This document shows positions 40,241 to 48,171 of a stretch of 64,000 nt of DNA, piece by piece. The DNA lies in contig CAWFUP010000002.1 in the NCBI GenBank assembly GCA_963819075.1, forward strand, positions 434,001-498,000, written 5' to 3'. A program made the position numbers and the translations under genes. The notes beneath the pieces were generated by a model, which had not been told where the DNA came from, ran no database searches, and saw only the letters and a list, made by a program, of their open reading frames with translations. The stretch's first letter is position 1. The number at the start of each line of letters is the position of its first letter. This stretch comes from CAVQBJ01 sp963819075 (GTDB lineage: Bacteria > Actinomycetota > Thermoleophilia > Solirubrobacterales > Solirubrobacteraceae).

Positions 40241-40264
40241 ATACGCTAATCATTTGCGTATACT
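40241..40264 (+). promoter_or_regulatory. Palindromic promoter, probably leaderless, of the recombinase-like gene
   Basis: ATACGC (40241-40246) and GCGTAT (40256-40261) form perfect 6-bp arms around a 9-nt spacer. A -10-like TATACT (40259-40264) overlaps the right arm. The start ATG at 40272 lies 7 nt after the -10 element, so transcription probably begins at or next to the start codon and the mRNA is leaderless. No good -35 hexamer is visible. The AT-rich palindrome stands out from the surrounding GC-rich DNA and would block RNA polymerase if bound. Confidence 0.5.
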
Positions 40265-40271
40265 AGCAGCG

Positions 40272-40940
40272 ATGACCCGCGACGCCGTCCTCTATGTACC
40301 CGCCGCAGGCGCCGGCCAATCGGCGCCGGCCCCCGACGCGCTGAACGTCGTGGCCGTCGTGCACGACGAGCCGATGCGCCCGCGCGGCGGCCTGGTCACC
40401 GCGCTCGAGCTCCTGGGTGCCGGCTCGGCGTCGACGCTGCTCGTCGCCGAGCTGCGGACCGTGGCCGGCACGCTGCCCGAGCTCGTGGAGCTGCTCGATT
40501 GGCTGGAGGCGGCGGGGGCGCAACTCGTCGCGCTCGACGTCGGCCTCGACACCGGCGCGGGCTCGGCGGGTGCGGCGCTCGCGCTCGTGCGCGAGCTGAC
40601 GACGTGGGAGCGGCGGCCCGACCGGACCGGGCCGCCACGCGGGCGTCCGGGCGTGCGGGCGAGCGTCCCCGAGCTCGCGGAGCGCATCGCCGAGCTGCGG
40701 GCCGCCGGGCTCACCCTCCAGGCGATCGCCGAGGCACTCGAGGCCGACGGCGTGCCGACGCCGCGCGGCGGCGTCCGCTGGCGCCCCTCGAGCGTGCAGG
40801 CGGCCCTCGGCTATCGACGCCCGCGCCCGCCCGGGTCGCCTCCGCTGCCGCCCCGTCCGGGCCCGAGCGCTCCCGGCCCGGACGGCCCGCGAGGTCGCAG
40901 ACCGCCTCGACCGCCCGAACCGGGCCGCCACCGACCGTGA
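40272..40940 (+). CDS. Short serine-recombinase-like protein lacking the catalytic start
   Basis: 222 residues. Residues ~45-115 (ASTLLVAELRTVAGTLPELV, then LLDWLEAAGAQLVALDVGLD) read like the middle of a serine resolvase domain. Residues ~125-185 (GRPGVRASVPELAERIAELR, then AEALEADGVPTPRGGVRWRP) are the recombinase-type helix-turn-helix. The N-terminal Tyr-x-Arg-x-Ser catalytic segment is absent, and so are the large zinc-ribbon/coiled-coil domains. So it probably binds DNA without recombining it. A Pro-rich tail ends in a GTGA overlap with dedA. It is possibly autoregulated through the palindrome at its start. Confidence 0.72.
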   Translation: MTRDAVLYVPAAGAGQSAPAPDALNVVAVVHDEPMRPRGGLVTALELLGAGSASTLLVAELRTVAGTLPELVELLDWLEAAGAQLVALDVGLDTGAGSAGAALALVRELTTWERRPDRTGPPRGRPGVRASVPELAERIAELRAAGLTLQAIAEALEADGVPTPRGGVRWRPSSVQAALGYRRPRPPGSPPLPPRPGPSAPGPDGPRGRRPPRPPEPGRHRP

Positions 40941-41476
40941 CCTCGTTCATCGAGCGGTTCGGCGCTTTGGGGGTGTTCCTGCTGATGGTGCCCGAGAGCG
41001 CGTGCATTCCGGTGCCGAGCGAGGTCACGCTCCTGTTCGCGGGCTTCGCGGTGAGCGCCGGGTGGATGAGCCTGCCGCTCGCCGTGCTCGCGGCCACCGC
41101 GGGGAATCTCGTCGGGTCGCTGATGGCCTACGGTCTCGGCGCCAGCCGCCTCGTCGAGCGGGTGCCGGTGGCGACCACGCTCGTGCGGCGCTGGTCGGGT
41201 CTGCTGGCGCGGCACGGGACCAAGGCGGTCTTCCTCGCCCGCCTGCTGCCGCTCGCGCGCACGTTCGTGTCGCTGCCTGCGGGAGCTCGGCGCGTGCCGC
41301 TCCTGCCCTTCGTCGCGCTCACGGTCGTCGGCTGCGCGCTGTGGGCGCTCGCGTTCATCCTCGCCGGAACGGTCGCCGGGAGCGCCTGGCAGCAGCTGAG
41401 CGCCGCCGTCGCCTGGCCGCTGTTGGCCATCGGCCTGCTGGCGATCGCGGTGCTCGAGGCTCGCCGGCGGGCGTAG
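40937..41476 (+). CDS. DedA/VTT-family membrane protein
   Basis: 179 residues from GTG 40937, overlapping the previous stop. Motifs are MVPESACIPVPSEVTLLFAG (the E-x-x-x-P-x-P-x-E motif) and FLARLLPLARTFVSLPAGAR (F/LxRxxPxxRxxxxxxAG). There are about five hydrophobic segments including reentrant loops. DedA proteins move polyprenyl-phosphate or phospholipids across the membrane. Coupling to a DNA-binding recombinase-like gene is unusual and may simply be operon layout. Confidence 0.88.
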   Translation: MTSFIERFGALGVFLLMVPESACIPVPSEVTLLFAGFAVSAGWMSLPLAVLAATAGNLVGSLMAYGLGASRLVERVPVATTLVRRWSGLLARHGTKAVFLARLLPLARTFVSLPAGARRVPLLPFVALTVVGCALWALAFILAGTVAGSAWQQLSAAVAWPLLAIGLLAIAVLEARRRA

Positions 41477-41504
41477 CCGCGCGGCCCGGCGCTAGGCTCG
41501 GCGG

Positions 41505-42749
41505 ATGCCCGAGCCCGCGCCCACCGGCACCGTACCGTCCGCTGCCCCGCGGCTGTCCGCCCGCCTCGCCGATGTGCGCTCGTCTCCGGTGCGCGACATC
41601 CTCTCGCTCACCGAGCGTCCGGAGGTGATCTCCTTCGCCGGCGGGCTGCCGGCCCCGGAGCTGTTCCCGGCCGAGATGCTCGCGCAGGCGTTCGCCGTGG
41701 TCACCGGGCCGACGACCGCGGCGCGTTCGCTGCAGTACTCGCCCACCGAGGGCGTCCCGGAGCTGCGGGCGGCGCTCGCCGCCCGCCTCCGTGCGCGCGG
41801 GGTGGCGGCCGAGCGCGATGACGTCCTCGTCACGACCGGCTCGCAGCAGGCGCTTGCGCTCGCGGCCACCGTCCTGCTCGACCCGGGTGACACCGTGCTC
41901 GTCGAGGATCCCTCCTATCTGGCGGCCCTGCAGTCCTTCGCCTTCGCCGGGGGGCGGCCCGTGCCGGTGGCGTGCGATGAGGCGGGGATCGATCCCGAGT
42001 CGCTGCCGGCGCTGATCGCCGAGCATCATCCGAAGTTCCTCTACTGCGTGCCGAACTTCCAGAACCCGACCGGACGAACGCTCAGCGAGGCGCGACGCGC
42101 GCGTCTGGCCGAGATCGCCGCCGAGCACGACCTCTGGATCGTCGAGGACGATCCCTACGGCGAGCTTCGCTACGGCGGTTCATCCCCGCCGTCGATCGCC
42201 AGCCACGACGCGGCGGCATCTCGCACGGTCGCCGTGTCCTCGCTGTCGAAGGTGCTCGCTCCCGGCCTGCGCATCGGCTGGCTGCGCGCCCCGCAGGCGC
42301 TGCTCCGCGCGCTCGTCATCGCCAAGCAGGCCGCAGATCTGCACACCTCGACCGTCGACCAGCTTGTCGCCGCGCACTGCCTGGCGCAGGCCGACCTCGA
42401 CGGCCACATCGAGCGGTTGCGCTCCGCCTACCGGGCCCGCCGCGATGCGATGCTCGCCGGCCTGCCGGCCGCACTCCCGCCAGCTGCGGAGTTCAACCGG
42501 CCCGATGGCGGCATGTTCGTGTGGGTGCGCCTGCCCGGGGGCCACGACGCGACGGCGCTGCTGGCCGGCGCGCTCGAGCATGGCGTGGCGTTCGTTCCCG
42601 GCGCCCCGTTCTACGCCGGGACGCCCGACGCGCGAACGCTGCGGCTGTCGTTCACGACGCACCCGCCGGAGGAGATCGAGCTCGGCCTCGAGCGCCTCGC
42701 CACCGCGCTGTCGACCGGCGGCGCGACCCGCGACGCCGGCGGCGGCTAG
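41505..42749 (+). CDS. PLP-dependent class I/II aminotransferase (LysN/2-aminoadipate type)
   Basis: 414 residues. ISFAGGLPAPELFP at the N-terminus, LQYSPTEGVPELRAALA, VTTGSQQALALAATVLLDPG, VPNFQNPTGRTLSEARR (PLP Asn) and WIVEDDPYGELRYGG precede SSLSKVLAPGLRIGWL, which has the Schiff-base Lys. NRPDGGMFVWVRLP follows. This subgroup transfers amino groups from 2-aminoadipate, leucine or aromatic amino acids and is related to the MocR effector domain, here without any DNA-binding domain. Start ATG 41505. It precedes a class IV aminotransferase by 66 nt, suggesting amino-acid or aminochorismate metabolism. Confidence 0.9.
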   Translation: MPEPAPTGTVPSAAPRLSARLADVRSSPVRDILSLTERPEVISFAGGLPAPELFPAEMLAQAFAVVTGPTTAARSLQYSPTEGVPELRAALAARLRARGVAAERDDVLVTTGSQQALALAATVLLDPGDTVLVEDPSYLAALQSFAFAGGRPVPVACDEAGIDPESLPALIAEHHPKFLYCVPNFQNPTGRTLSEARRARLAEIAAEHDLWIVEDDPYGELRYGGSSPPSIASHDAAASRTVAVSSLSKVLAPGLRIGWLRAPQALLRALVIAKQAADLHTSTVDQLVAAHCLAQADLDGHIERLRSAYRARRDAMLAGLPAALPPAAEFNRPDGGMFVWVRLPGGHDATALLAGALEHGVAFVPGAPFYAGTPDARTLRLSFTTHPPEEIELGLERLATALSTGGATRDAGGG

Positions 42750-42815
42750 CGCGGGGCATCGGCGCACGGCGGCCCACTAAAGTGGCGGTATCAGTCCTCC
42801 ACGAGAAGGAGCAAC

Positions 42816-43601
42816 ATGGCGCTGATCTGCCTGGACGGAGCGATGGTGCCGCCCGAGCAGGCGGTGATCCCGGTCACCGACGAGGGGCTGCTGCGCGGCG
42901 ACGGGGTCTTCGAGGTCGTGCGCCTGTACGCCGGGCGCCCGTACGCGATGGAGGCGCACCTCGCGCGGATGCGCCGCTCGGCGGAGAACCTGCGCCTGCC
43001 GCTCGACATCGAGGCGGTCGCCGAGGACGCCGCCGCGCTGCTGTCCGCGGAGCAGCCGGGCGACGGCGCGCTGCGCCTGCTCGCGACTCGCGGCGGGCAC
43101 CGGATCGCGCTCATCGAGGCGCTCCCGGAGCTGCCGGCGACGCTCGCGGTCGGCTGCGTCACCTACTCGCCGACCCGGGTGCTCGACGGCATCAAGTCGC
43201 TCTCCTACGCGGCGAACATGCTCTGCTCGCGCCTGGCCCGTGAGCGCGGCTTCGACGAGGCGCTCATGGTCACGCCCCACGGCCGCGTGCTGGAGGCGCC
43301 CACGTCGACGCTCTTCTGGGTGGCCGACAACGAGCTGCGCACACCGCCGCTCGAGGATCACCTGCTCGACTCGATCACGCGGCGTTCGGTGATGGCGTGT
43401 TGCGAGGTCCGGGAGGTGCCCACGACGCTCGAGGACCTGCGCGGCGCGCAGGAGGCGTTCCTCGCCTCCAGCCTCAAGGAGGTCCTGCCGGTGCATCGGA
43501 TCGAGGACATCGAGCTGCCGGCGCCGGGACCGGTGACCGCGCGCGCGGCCGAGCGCGTGACGCAGCACGTCGCCGATCAGCTCGCGGCCGCCGCGCGATA
43601 G
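42816..43601 (+). CDS. Class IV PLP aminotransferase (branched-chain aminotransferase/aminodeoxychorismate lyase type)
   Basis: 261 residues. VTDEGLLRGDGVFEVVRLY is the class IV opening, AHLARMRRSAENLRLPL follows, the PLP Lys is in DGIKSLSYAANMLCSRLA, and DEALMVTPHGRVLEAPTSTL binds the PLP phosphate. FLASSLKEVLPVHRI closes the fold. Length and sequence fit either 4-amino-4-deoxychorismate lyase (pabC, folate) or a small branched-chain/D-amino-acid aminotransferase; I cannot separate them. ATG 42816 has a good GAGAAGGAG site. Confidence 0.88.
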   Translation: MALICLDGAMVPPEQAVIPVTDEGLLRGDGVFEVVRLYAGRPYAMEAHLARMRRSAENLRLPLDIEAVAEDAAALLSAEQPGDGALRLLATRGGHRIALIEALPELPATLAVGCVTYSPTRVLDGIKSLSYAANMLCSRLARERGFDEALMVTPHGRVLEAPTSTLFWVADNELRTPPLEDHLLDSITRRSVMACCEVREVPTTLEDLRGAQEAFLASSLKEVLPVHRIEDIELPAPGPVTARAAERVTQHVADQLAAAAR

Positions 43602-43616
43602 CCGGCGCGACCGGCC

Positions 43617-44690
43617 GTGCGCATCGCGACGGTAGTCGGCAACCGCCCGCAATTCATCAAGGCGGCCGCGGTCTCGGGGCCGTTGCGCGCTGCCCACGAG
43701 GAGATCCTCATCCACACCGGCCAGCACTACGACGAGGAGATGTCACTCGTCTTCTTCGACGAGCTCGGGCTGCCGGCGCCCGAGCACCGGCTCGACCTCG
43801 GCGAGGCGGTCGGCGCGGGCAACGCCGCGCAGACCGCCCACATGCTCGCGACGCTCGGGCCGCTGCTCTGGAAGCTGGCGCCGGACGCCGTGCTCGTCTA
43901 CGGGGACACGAACTCCACCCTCGCCGGTGGTCTCGTCGCGGCGCAGCTCGGGGTCCCGGTCGCGCATGTCGAGGCCGGCATGCGTTCCTATGACCGCTCC
44001 ATGCCCGAGGAGCTCAACCGCGTGCTCACCGACCACCTGTCGGCGCTGCTGCTGTGCCCGTCGCAGGCGGCCGCGGACAACCTGGCCCGCGAGGGGGTGC
44101 GCAGCGGCGTGGTCGTCGTCGGCGACGTGATGGTCGACGTCGCGCGAATCGTTGCGCCCGCGCTGCGCGCGCGACGGGCGATTCTCGAGCGCCTCGGCCT
44201 CGGCGACGGCGAGTACCTGCTCGCCACTGCCCACCGCGCCGGCACGGTCGACGATCCCGTCCGGCTGCGGCGCCTCGTCGAGCTGCTGCAGGGCGTCGGC
44301 CGACCGGTCGTGTTCCCGCTGCATCCACGCACGCGCACGCGCCTGATGGAGGCGGGGCTGCTCGACCGTCTGGCCGCGAGCGTGCGGCTGTGCGAGCCGC
44401 TCGGGTACCTCGACTTTGCCGTGCTCGTCGAGCACGCGCAGGCCGTGCTGACCGATTCCGGCGGCGTGCAGAAGGAGGCCTACCTCGCGGGGGTGCCGTG
44501 CGTGACGCTGCGCGACCGCACCGAGTGGGTGGAGACGGTGCAGACCGGGTGGAACGCGGTGACCGATCTCGATGAGGCGAAGGTGCGGGCGGCCCTGCAG
44601 CAACCGAGGCCGGCGGCCCATCCGGCGCTCTACGGGGACGGGCACGCTTCCGAGCGGGTGGTGGCTGCGCTGGAAGGCATCGCGGGCTAG
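43617..44690 (+). CDS. wecB: UDP-N-acetylglucosamine 2-epimerase
   Basis: 357 residues from GTG 43617. ATVVGNRPQFIKAAAVSGPL, HTGQHYDEEMSLVFFDELGL, VYGDTNSTLAGGLVAAQLG, HVEAGMRSYDRSMPEELNRV and TDSGGVQKEAYLAGVPCVTL are all hallmarks. It makes UDP-ManNAc from UDP-GlcNAc for wall or capsule polymers. The usual HREN segment reads HRAGTVDD. Fifteen nt separate it from the aminotransferase. No glycan cluster surrounds it. A hairpin follows the stop. Confidence 0.92.
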   Translation: MRIATVVGNRPQFIKAAAVSGPLRAAHEEILIHTGQHYDEEMSLVFFDELGLPAPEHRLDLGEAVGAGNAAQTAHMLATLGPLLWKLAPDAVLVYGDTNSTLAGGLVAAQLGVPVAHVEAGMRSYDRSMPEELNRVLTDHLSALLLCPSQAAADNLAREGVRSGVVVVGDVMVDVARIVAPALRARRAILERLGLGDGEYLLATAHRAGTVDDPVRLRRLVELLQGVGRPVVFPLHPRTRTRLMEAGLLDRLAASVRLCEPLGYLDFAVLVEHAQAVLTDSGGVQKEAYLAGVPCVTLRDRTEWVETVQTGWNAVTDLDEAKVRAALQQPRPAAHPALYGDGHASERVVAALEGIAG

Positions 44691-44710
44691 CGCGAGCGCA
44701 ACGGCTCCGA

Positions 44711-44734
44711 GGGTCCGGTGTCGCGCCCGGACCC
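44711..44734. terminator. Bidirectional hairpin between wecB and purA
   Basis: GGGTCCGG (44711-44718) and CCGGACCC (44727-44734) pair perfectly around an 8-nt loop, in the 53-nt gap between convergent stops. There is no T-tract, as often in GC-rich actinobacteria. Confidence 0.55.
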
Positions 44735-44743
44735 GGCGGTGTG

Positions 44744-46081
44744 TCAGCCGGCGGGTTGGGGGTCGTTGACGACGGCGGCGGCTCCGACGAGGGTCTGGCG
44801 GCCCTCGTCGGTCCAGACGATCTGGTCGCGGCCCTTGCCGACGCCGATGAGGGCGACGGGGACATCGACGTAGTCGGCGATGAAGTCGAGGTAGTCGCGC
44901 GCGGCGGCCGGCAGGTCGGACATCGACTGGGCCTCGGTGATGTCTTCGCTCCAGCCCGCGAGCTCGGTGAGCTGCGCGGTCGCGTGATGCAGGATGGTCT
45001 GGTGGTAAGGGTAGTCGTGGAACACGGCGTCCTCGCTGCCCTTGTAGCTCGTGCAGACGCCGATCCGGTCCAAGCCGGAGAGCACGTCGAGCTTGGTGAT
45101 GACCAGCGACGTGAGCGTGTTCAGCTGGGCGGCGTAGCGCAGCGCCACGAGATCCAGCCAGCCGGTCCGGCGCGGACGCCCGGTCGTCGTGCCGAACTCG
45201 CCGCCGCGCTCGCGGATCAGATCGCCCGTCTCGTCGTGCAGCTCGCTCGGGAATGGCCCGGCGCCGACACGGGTGGTGTAGGCCTTCGACACGCCCCAGA
45301 TCTCATCGATGCTGCGCGGTCCGACCCCGGCCCCGACGCAGGCGGCACCGGCGACCGGGTTCGAGGAGGTCACGAACGGATACGTCCCGTGGTCGATGTC
45401 GAGCATCGCGCCCTGCGCGCCCTCGAACATCACCGTGCGCCCGTCGGCGAGCATGTCCCACATGAGCCTCGCCGTGTCGCCGATATGCGGCTCGAGGCGG
45501 TGTCCGTAGGTGAGGTACTCCTCGGTCATGGCGAACAGGTCGAGCGACGGGTTCTTCTCGAACGGGCGCAGCGACAGTCGCTTGGGCTCCATCGCCGCGA
45601 CGATCTTCTTCTTGAGGATCTTCTCGTCGAGCAGGTCCTGCACGCGGATGCCGAGACGGGCGGCCTTGTCCGCGTAGCAGGGCCCGATCCCGCGGCGGGT
45701 GGTGCCGATCTGCAGCTCGCCGAGCTTCGCCTCGCCGGCCGAGTCCAGCAGCAGGTGGTAGGGCATGATGAGGTGCGCGTTGGCCGAGATGCGCAGTCCG
45801 CTGACGTCGATGCGCCGCGCACGCAGTCCGTCGAGCTCGGAGATGAGCACCTTCGGGTCGATGACGACGCCGTTGCCGATGACGCATGTCTTACCCGGAT
45901 AGAGGATGCCCGACGGGATGAGGTGGAACTTCCACTCCTCGTCGCCGCGCACGATCGTGTGCCCTGCGTTGTTGCCGCCCTGGAAGCGCACGACGGCATC
46001 CCCGCGCTCGGCGAGCAGGTCGGTGATCTTGCCTTTACCCTCGTCGCCCCACTGGGCGCCGACGATCACGATTCCCGGCAT
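44744..46081 (-). CDS. purA: Adenylosuccinate synthetase
   Basis: 445 residues. VGAQWGDEGKGKITDLLAER is the GTP P-loop with the catalytic Asp and GGNNAGHTI the IMP site. TTRRGIGPCYADKAAR, FEGAQGAMLDIDHGTYPFVT, TRVGAGPFPSEL and TTGRPRRTGWLDLVALRYAA complete the signature set. It converts IMP + Asp + GTP to adenylosuccinate in AMP synthesis. Full length with a conventional ATG. It is read in the same direction as the DnaC-like gene upstream after 51 nt. Confidence 0.96.
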   Translation of the reverse strand: MPGIVIVGAQWGDEGKGKITDLLAERGDAVVRFQGGNNAGHTIVRGDEEWKFHLIPSGILYPGKTCVIGNGVVIDPKVLISELDGLRARRIDVSGLRISANAHLIMPYHLLLDSAGEAKLGELQIGTTRRGIGPCYADKAARLGIRVQDLLDEKILKKKIVAAMEPKRLSLRPFEKNPSLDLFAMTEEYLTYGHRLEPHIGDTARLMWDMLADGRTVMFEGAQGAMLDIDHGTYPFVTSSNPVAGAACVGAGVGPRSIDEIWGVSKAYTTRVGAGPFPSELHDETGDLIRERGGEFGTTTGRPRRTGWLDLVALRYAAQLNTLTSLVITKLDVLSGLDRIGVCTSYKGSEDAVFHDYPYHQTILHHATAQLTELAGWSEDITEAQSMSDLPAAARDYLDFIADYVDVPVALIGVGKGRDQIVWTDEGRQTLVGAAAVVNDPQPAG

Positions 46082-46132
46082 GGCCGCCAGTCTATTTGGG
46101 TTGGAGGCGCAGTCCGGACCCGCCGGAGGCGC

Positions 46133-46897
46133 TCAGGCGGAGCGGACGTCGCCCGGCAGGACCGTTGCCGCGTCGTCGTCGATCGAGGCGCGGAAGTCCT
46201 GACGGTGGTCCTCGCCGAACAGCGGAAGCGGGTCGCCGCACATCTCCACGAGCCGTGACACGGTGCGCGCACCGATCTGCTCGGCGAGCTCGTCGGGCAT
46301 CAGGTTCGTCGTGGCGACGATCGCGCGCTGCGCCTCATAGCGGGCGTTGACGATCGAGTACAGCTGCTCGAGCACCCACTCCGTCGTCTTCTCGGCGCCG
46401 AGGTCGTCGATGTGCAGCAGGTCGACCGCGGCCAGGCGGTCGAGGTAGTCGAGCATCCCGGCCTCGGAGTCGATCGCGCGGCGGATCACGTTCAGCAGGC
46501 GCGGTAGCGAGTAGATCGCCACCGTGCGCCCGGCGTCGAGCGCGGCGCGCGAGATGATCATCGCGAGCGTCGTCTTGCCCGTTCCCACGTCTCCGACGAG
46601 CCACAGCCCGCGGCCCTCGTCGAGACGCTGCTCGATGTGGCGAACGTAGCGACGCACGTCGGCCACGACGGGCTCGGGCATGTCCACGACCGGCGGCCGG
46701 TCGAACGACGCGCCGCTGTAGCGGCGCGGAATGACGGCCTCGAGGCTGCGAGCGCGAGCGCGACTGAGCCGTTGGGGGCGGCAGCGGCAGTCGCTGGCCG
46801 TGTTCGTCGCCTCGTCGATCACAAAGCCGCCGCCATCGCAGAGCCCATACGGGCACGGAGCGGTCTCGGAGCTGATCGGGGGCACCGGCGCGGTCAC
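46133..46897 (-). CDS. DnaC/DnaI-like AAA helicase-loader-type ATPase
   Basis: 254 residues from GTG 46897. An N-terminal cysteine set (CPYGLCDGGG, then SDCRCRP) looks like the zinc-binding domain of DnaI-type loaders. The AAA core has Walker A WLVGDVGTGKTTLAMII, Walker B LLHIDDLGAEKTTEW, sensor I VATTNLMPDEL and an Arg finger region RTVSRLVEMCGD. It may load the replicative helicase (dnaB lies 3 kb away). It is not next to a transposase, so IstB is unlikely. Confidence 0.85.
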   Translation of the reverse strand: MTAPVPPISSETAPCPYGLCDGGGFVIDEATNTASDCRCRPQRLSRARARSLEAVIPRRYSGASFDRPPVVDMPEPVVADVRRYVRHIEQRLDEGRGLWLVGDVGTGKTTLAMIISRAALDAGRTVAIYSLPRLLNVIRRAIDSEAGMLDYLDRLAAVDLLHIDDLGAEKTTEWVLEQLYSIVNARYEAQRAIVATTNLMPDELAEQIGARTVSRLVEMCGDPLPLFGEDHRQDFRASIDDDAATVLPGDVRSA

Positions 46898-47081
46898 CGA
46901 CTGAGGGTACGACACGATGCGGGCGGCGGGCTGGCGTGGCCGGCGGTGTTTGCACCATTTTGGGGAGGGGCGGCTCCCGGGACCGCGCGCGCGTCGCCTC
47001 AGAGGGAGCTCGCTCCGGCCGCCTGCGCGTAGGATGGCCGCGTAGGCGCCGCCGGCGCCGCCCGTCCCCGGAGGGAGCCCG

Positions 47082-48089
47082 ATGACCGAACGCAACCGCC
47101 GCCTCGTGCTCGCCGAGCGCCCGAGCGGTAACGTCGACGATACGACCGTGCGCGTCGAGGAGCAGGACGCGCCCGAGCCCGGTCCCGGCCAGGCGCTGGC
47201 CCGCGTGCGCTACCTGTCGATCGATCCGACGATTCGCACCTGGATGGACGACCGCGTCGGCTATCTCCCGCCGATCGGCATCGGCGAGGTCGTTCGCAGC
47301 GGCGGGGTCGCCGAGGTGACCGAGAGCCATTCGGATCGCTACGCGCCCGGGGATCTGCTGTTCGGGATGACCGGCTGGCAGGACTGGGTCCTGGCCGACG
47401 AGGGCGCCGGCGCGATGCAGAAGCTGCCGCCCGGCGTCCCGCCGACGTCGGCGCTCAACGTGTTCGGGGTCACCGGGATGACGGCCTACTTCGGGCTCAT
47501 CGACGTCGGCAAGGTCAAGGAGGGCGACGTCGTCGTCGTCTCGGGCGCCGCGGGGGCCACTGGATCGACGGTCGGCCAGATCGCCCGGATCAAGGGCGCG
47601 TCGACCGTCGTGGGCATCGCCGGCAGCGCGGAGAAGTGTGCCTGGATCGTCGATGAGCTCGGCTTCGATGCCGCGATCAACTACAAGACCGACGACGTGC
47701 CCGCCGCGCTGCGCCGCGCCTGTCCGGACGGGATCGACCTGTACTTCGACAACGTCGGCGGGCCCATCCTCAACGCCTGCCTCGGCCAGCTCGCGCTGCG
47801 CGGGCGCGTCGTGTTGTGCGGGGCGATCGCCGGCTACAACGACGCGTCGAAGCTCGTCGGCCCGACCAACTACGTCAACCTCATCCCCCGCCGCGGGCGC
47901 ATGGAGGGCTTCATCATCATCGACTACTTCGACCGCTTCGCCGAGGGGCAGGCCGACATGGCCCGCTGGGTGGCCGAGGGCCGGATCAAGTCGGTGGAGC
48001 ACATGGTCGAGGGCCTCGAGCACGCGCCCGACGCGCTCAACCTCCTGTTCACCGGTGGGAACACCGGGAAGGTGATCGTCGCCGTCTGA
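47082..48089 (+). CDS. MDR-family NADP-dependent oxidoreductase (prostaglandin/alkenal reductase type)
   Basis: 335 residues. RVRYLSIDPTIRTWMDD, then FGVTGMTAYFGLIDVGKVKE, the NADP loop VVSGAAGATGSTVGQIARIK (GAAGATGS), YFDNVGGPILNACLGQL and RMEGFIIIDYFDRFAEG are the signatures of the PTGR/YncB-like subgroup. It reduces alpha,beta-unsaturated ketones and aldehydes with NADPH. No zinc ligands. ATG 47082 has a strong GGAGGGAG site. It is divergent from the DnaC-like gene with a 184-nt spacer in which I see no clear operator. Confidence 0.92.
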   Translation: MTERNRRLVLAERPSGNVDDTTVRVEEQDAPEPGPGQALARVRYLSIDPTIRTWMDDRVGYLPPIGIGEVVRSGGVAEVTESHSDRYAPGDLLFGMTGWQDWVLADEGAGAMQKLPPGVPPTSALNVFGVTGMTAYFGLIDVGKVKEGDVVVVSGAAGATGSTVGQIARIKGASTVVGIAGSAEKCAWIVDELGFDAAINYKTDDVPAALRRACPDGIDLYFDNVGGPILNACLGQLALRGRVVLCGAIAGYNDASKLVGPTNYVNLIPRRGRMEGFIIIDYFDRFAEGQADMARWVAEGRIKSVEHMVEGLEHAPDALNLLFTGGNTGKVIVAV

Positions 48090-48129
48090 CGCTCAGCCGC
48101 GGCGCCCATCCCTGAGCACGCAAGACGAA

Positions 48130-48153
48130 ACGGGGCGGCTTGCGCCGCCCCGT
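48130..48153. terminator. Bidirectional terminator hairpin
   Basis: ACGGGGCGGC (48130-48139), loop TTGC, GCCGCCCCGT (48144-48153): a perfect 10-bp stem with an AAA/short pyrimidine flank, placed between the convergent stops of the oxidoreductase and the permease. Confidence 0.85.
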
Positions 48154-48171
48154 CCCCCTGCGTCGTAAGGA

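Noticed and set aside
40272..40940. Active serine integrase of a mobile element
   Set aside because: Catalytic Ser segment and large C-terminal domains are missing, and no cargo or attachment sites were found.
46133..46897. IstB transposition helper
   Set aside because: No transposase or terminal repeats nearby, and the N-terminal cysteine set fits DnaI/DnaC-type loaders.
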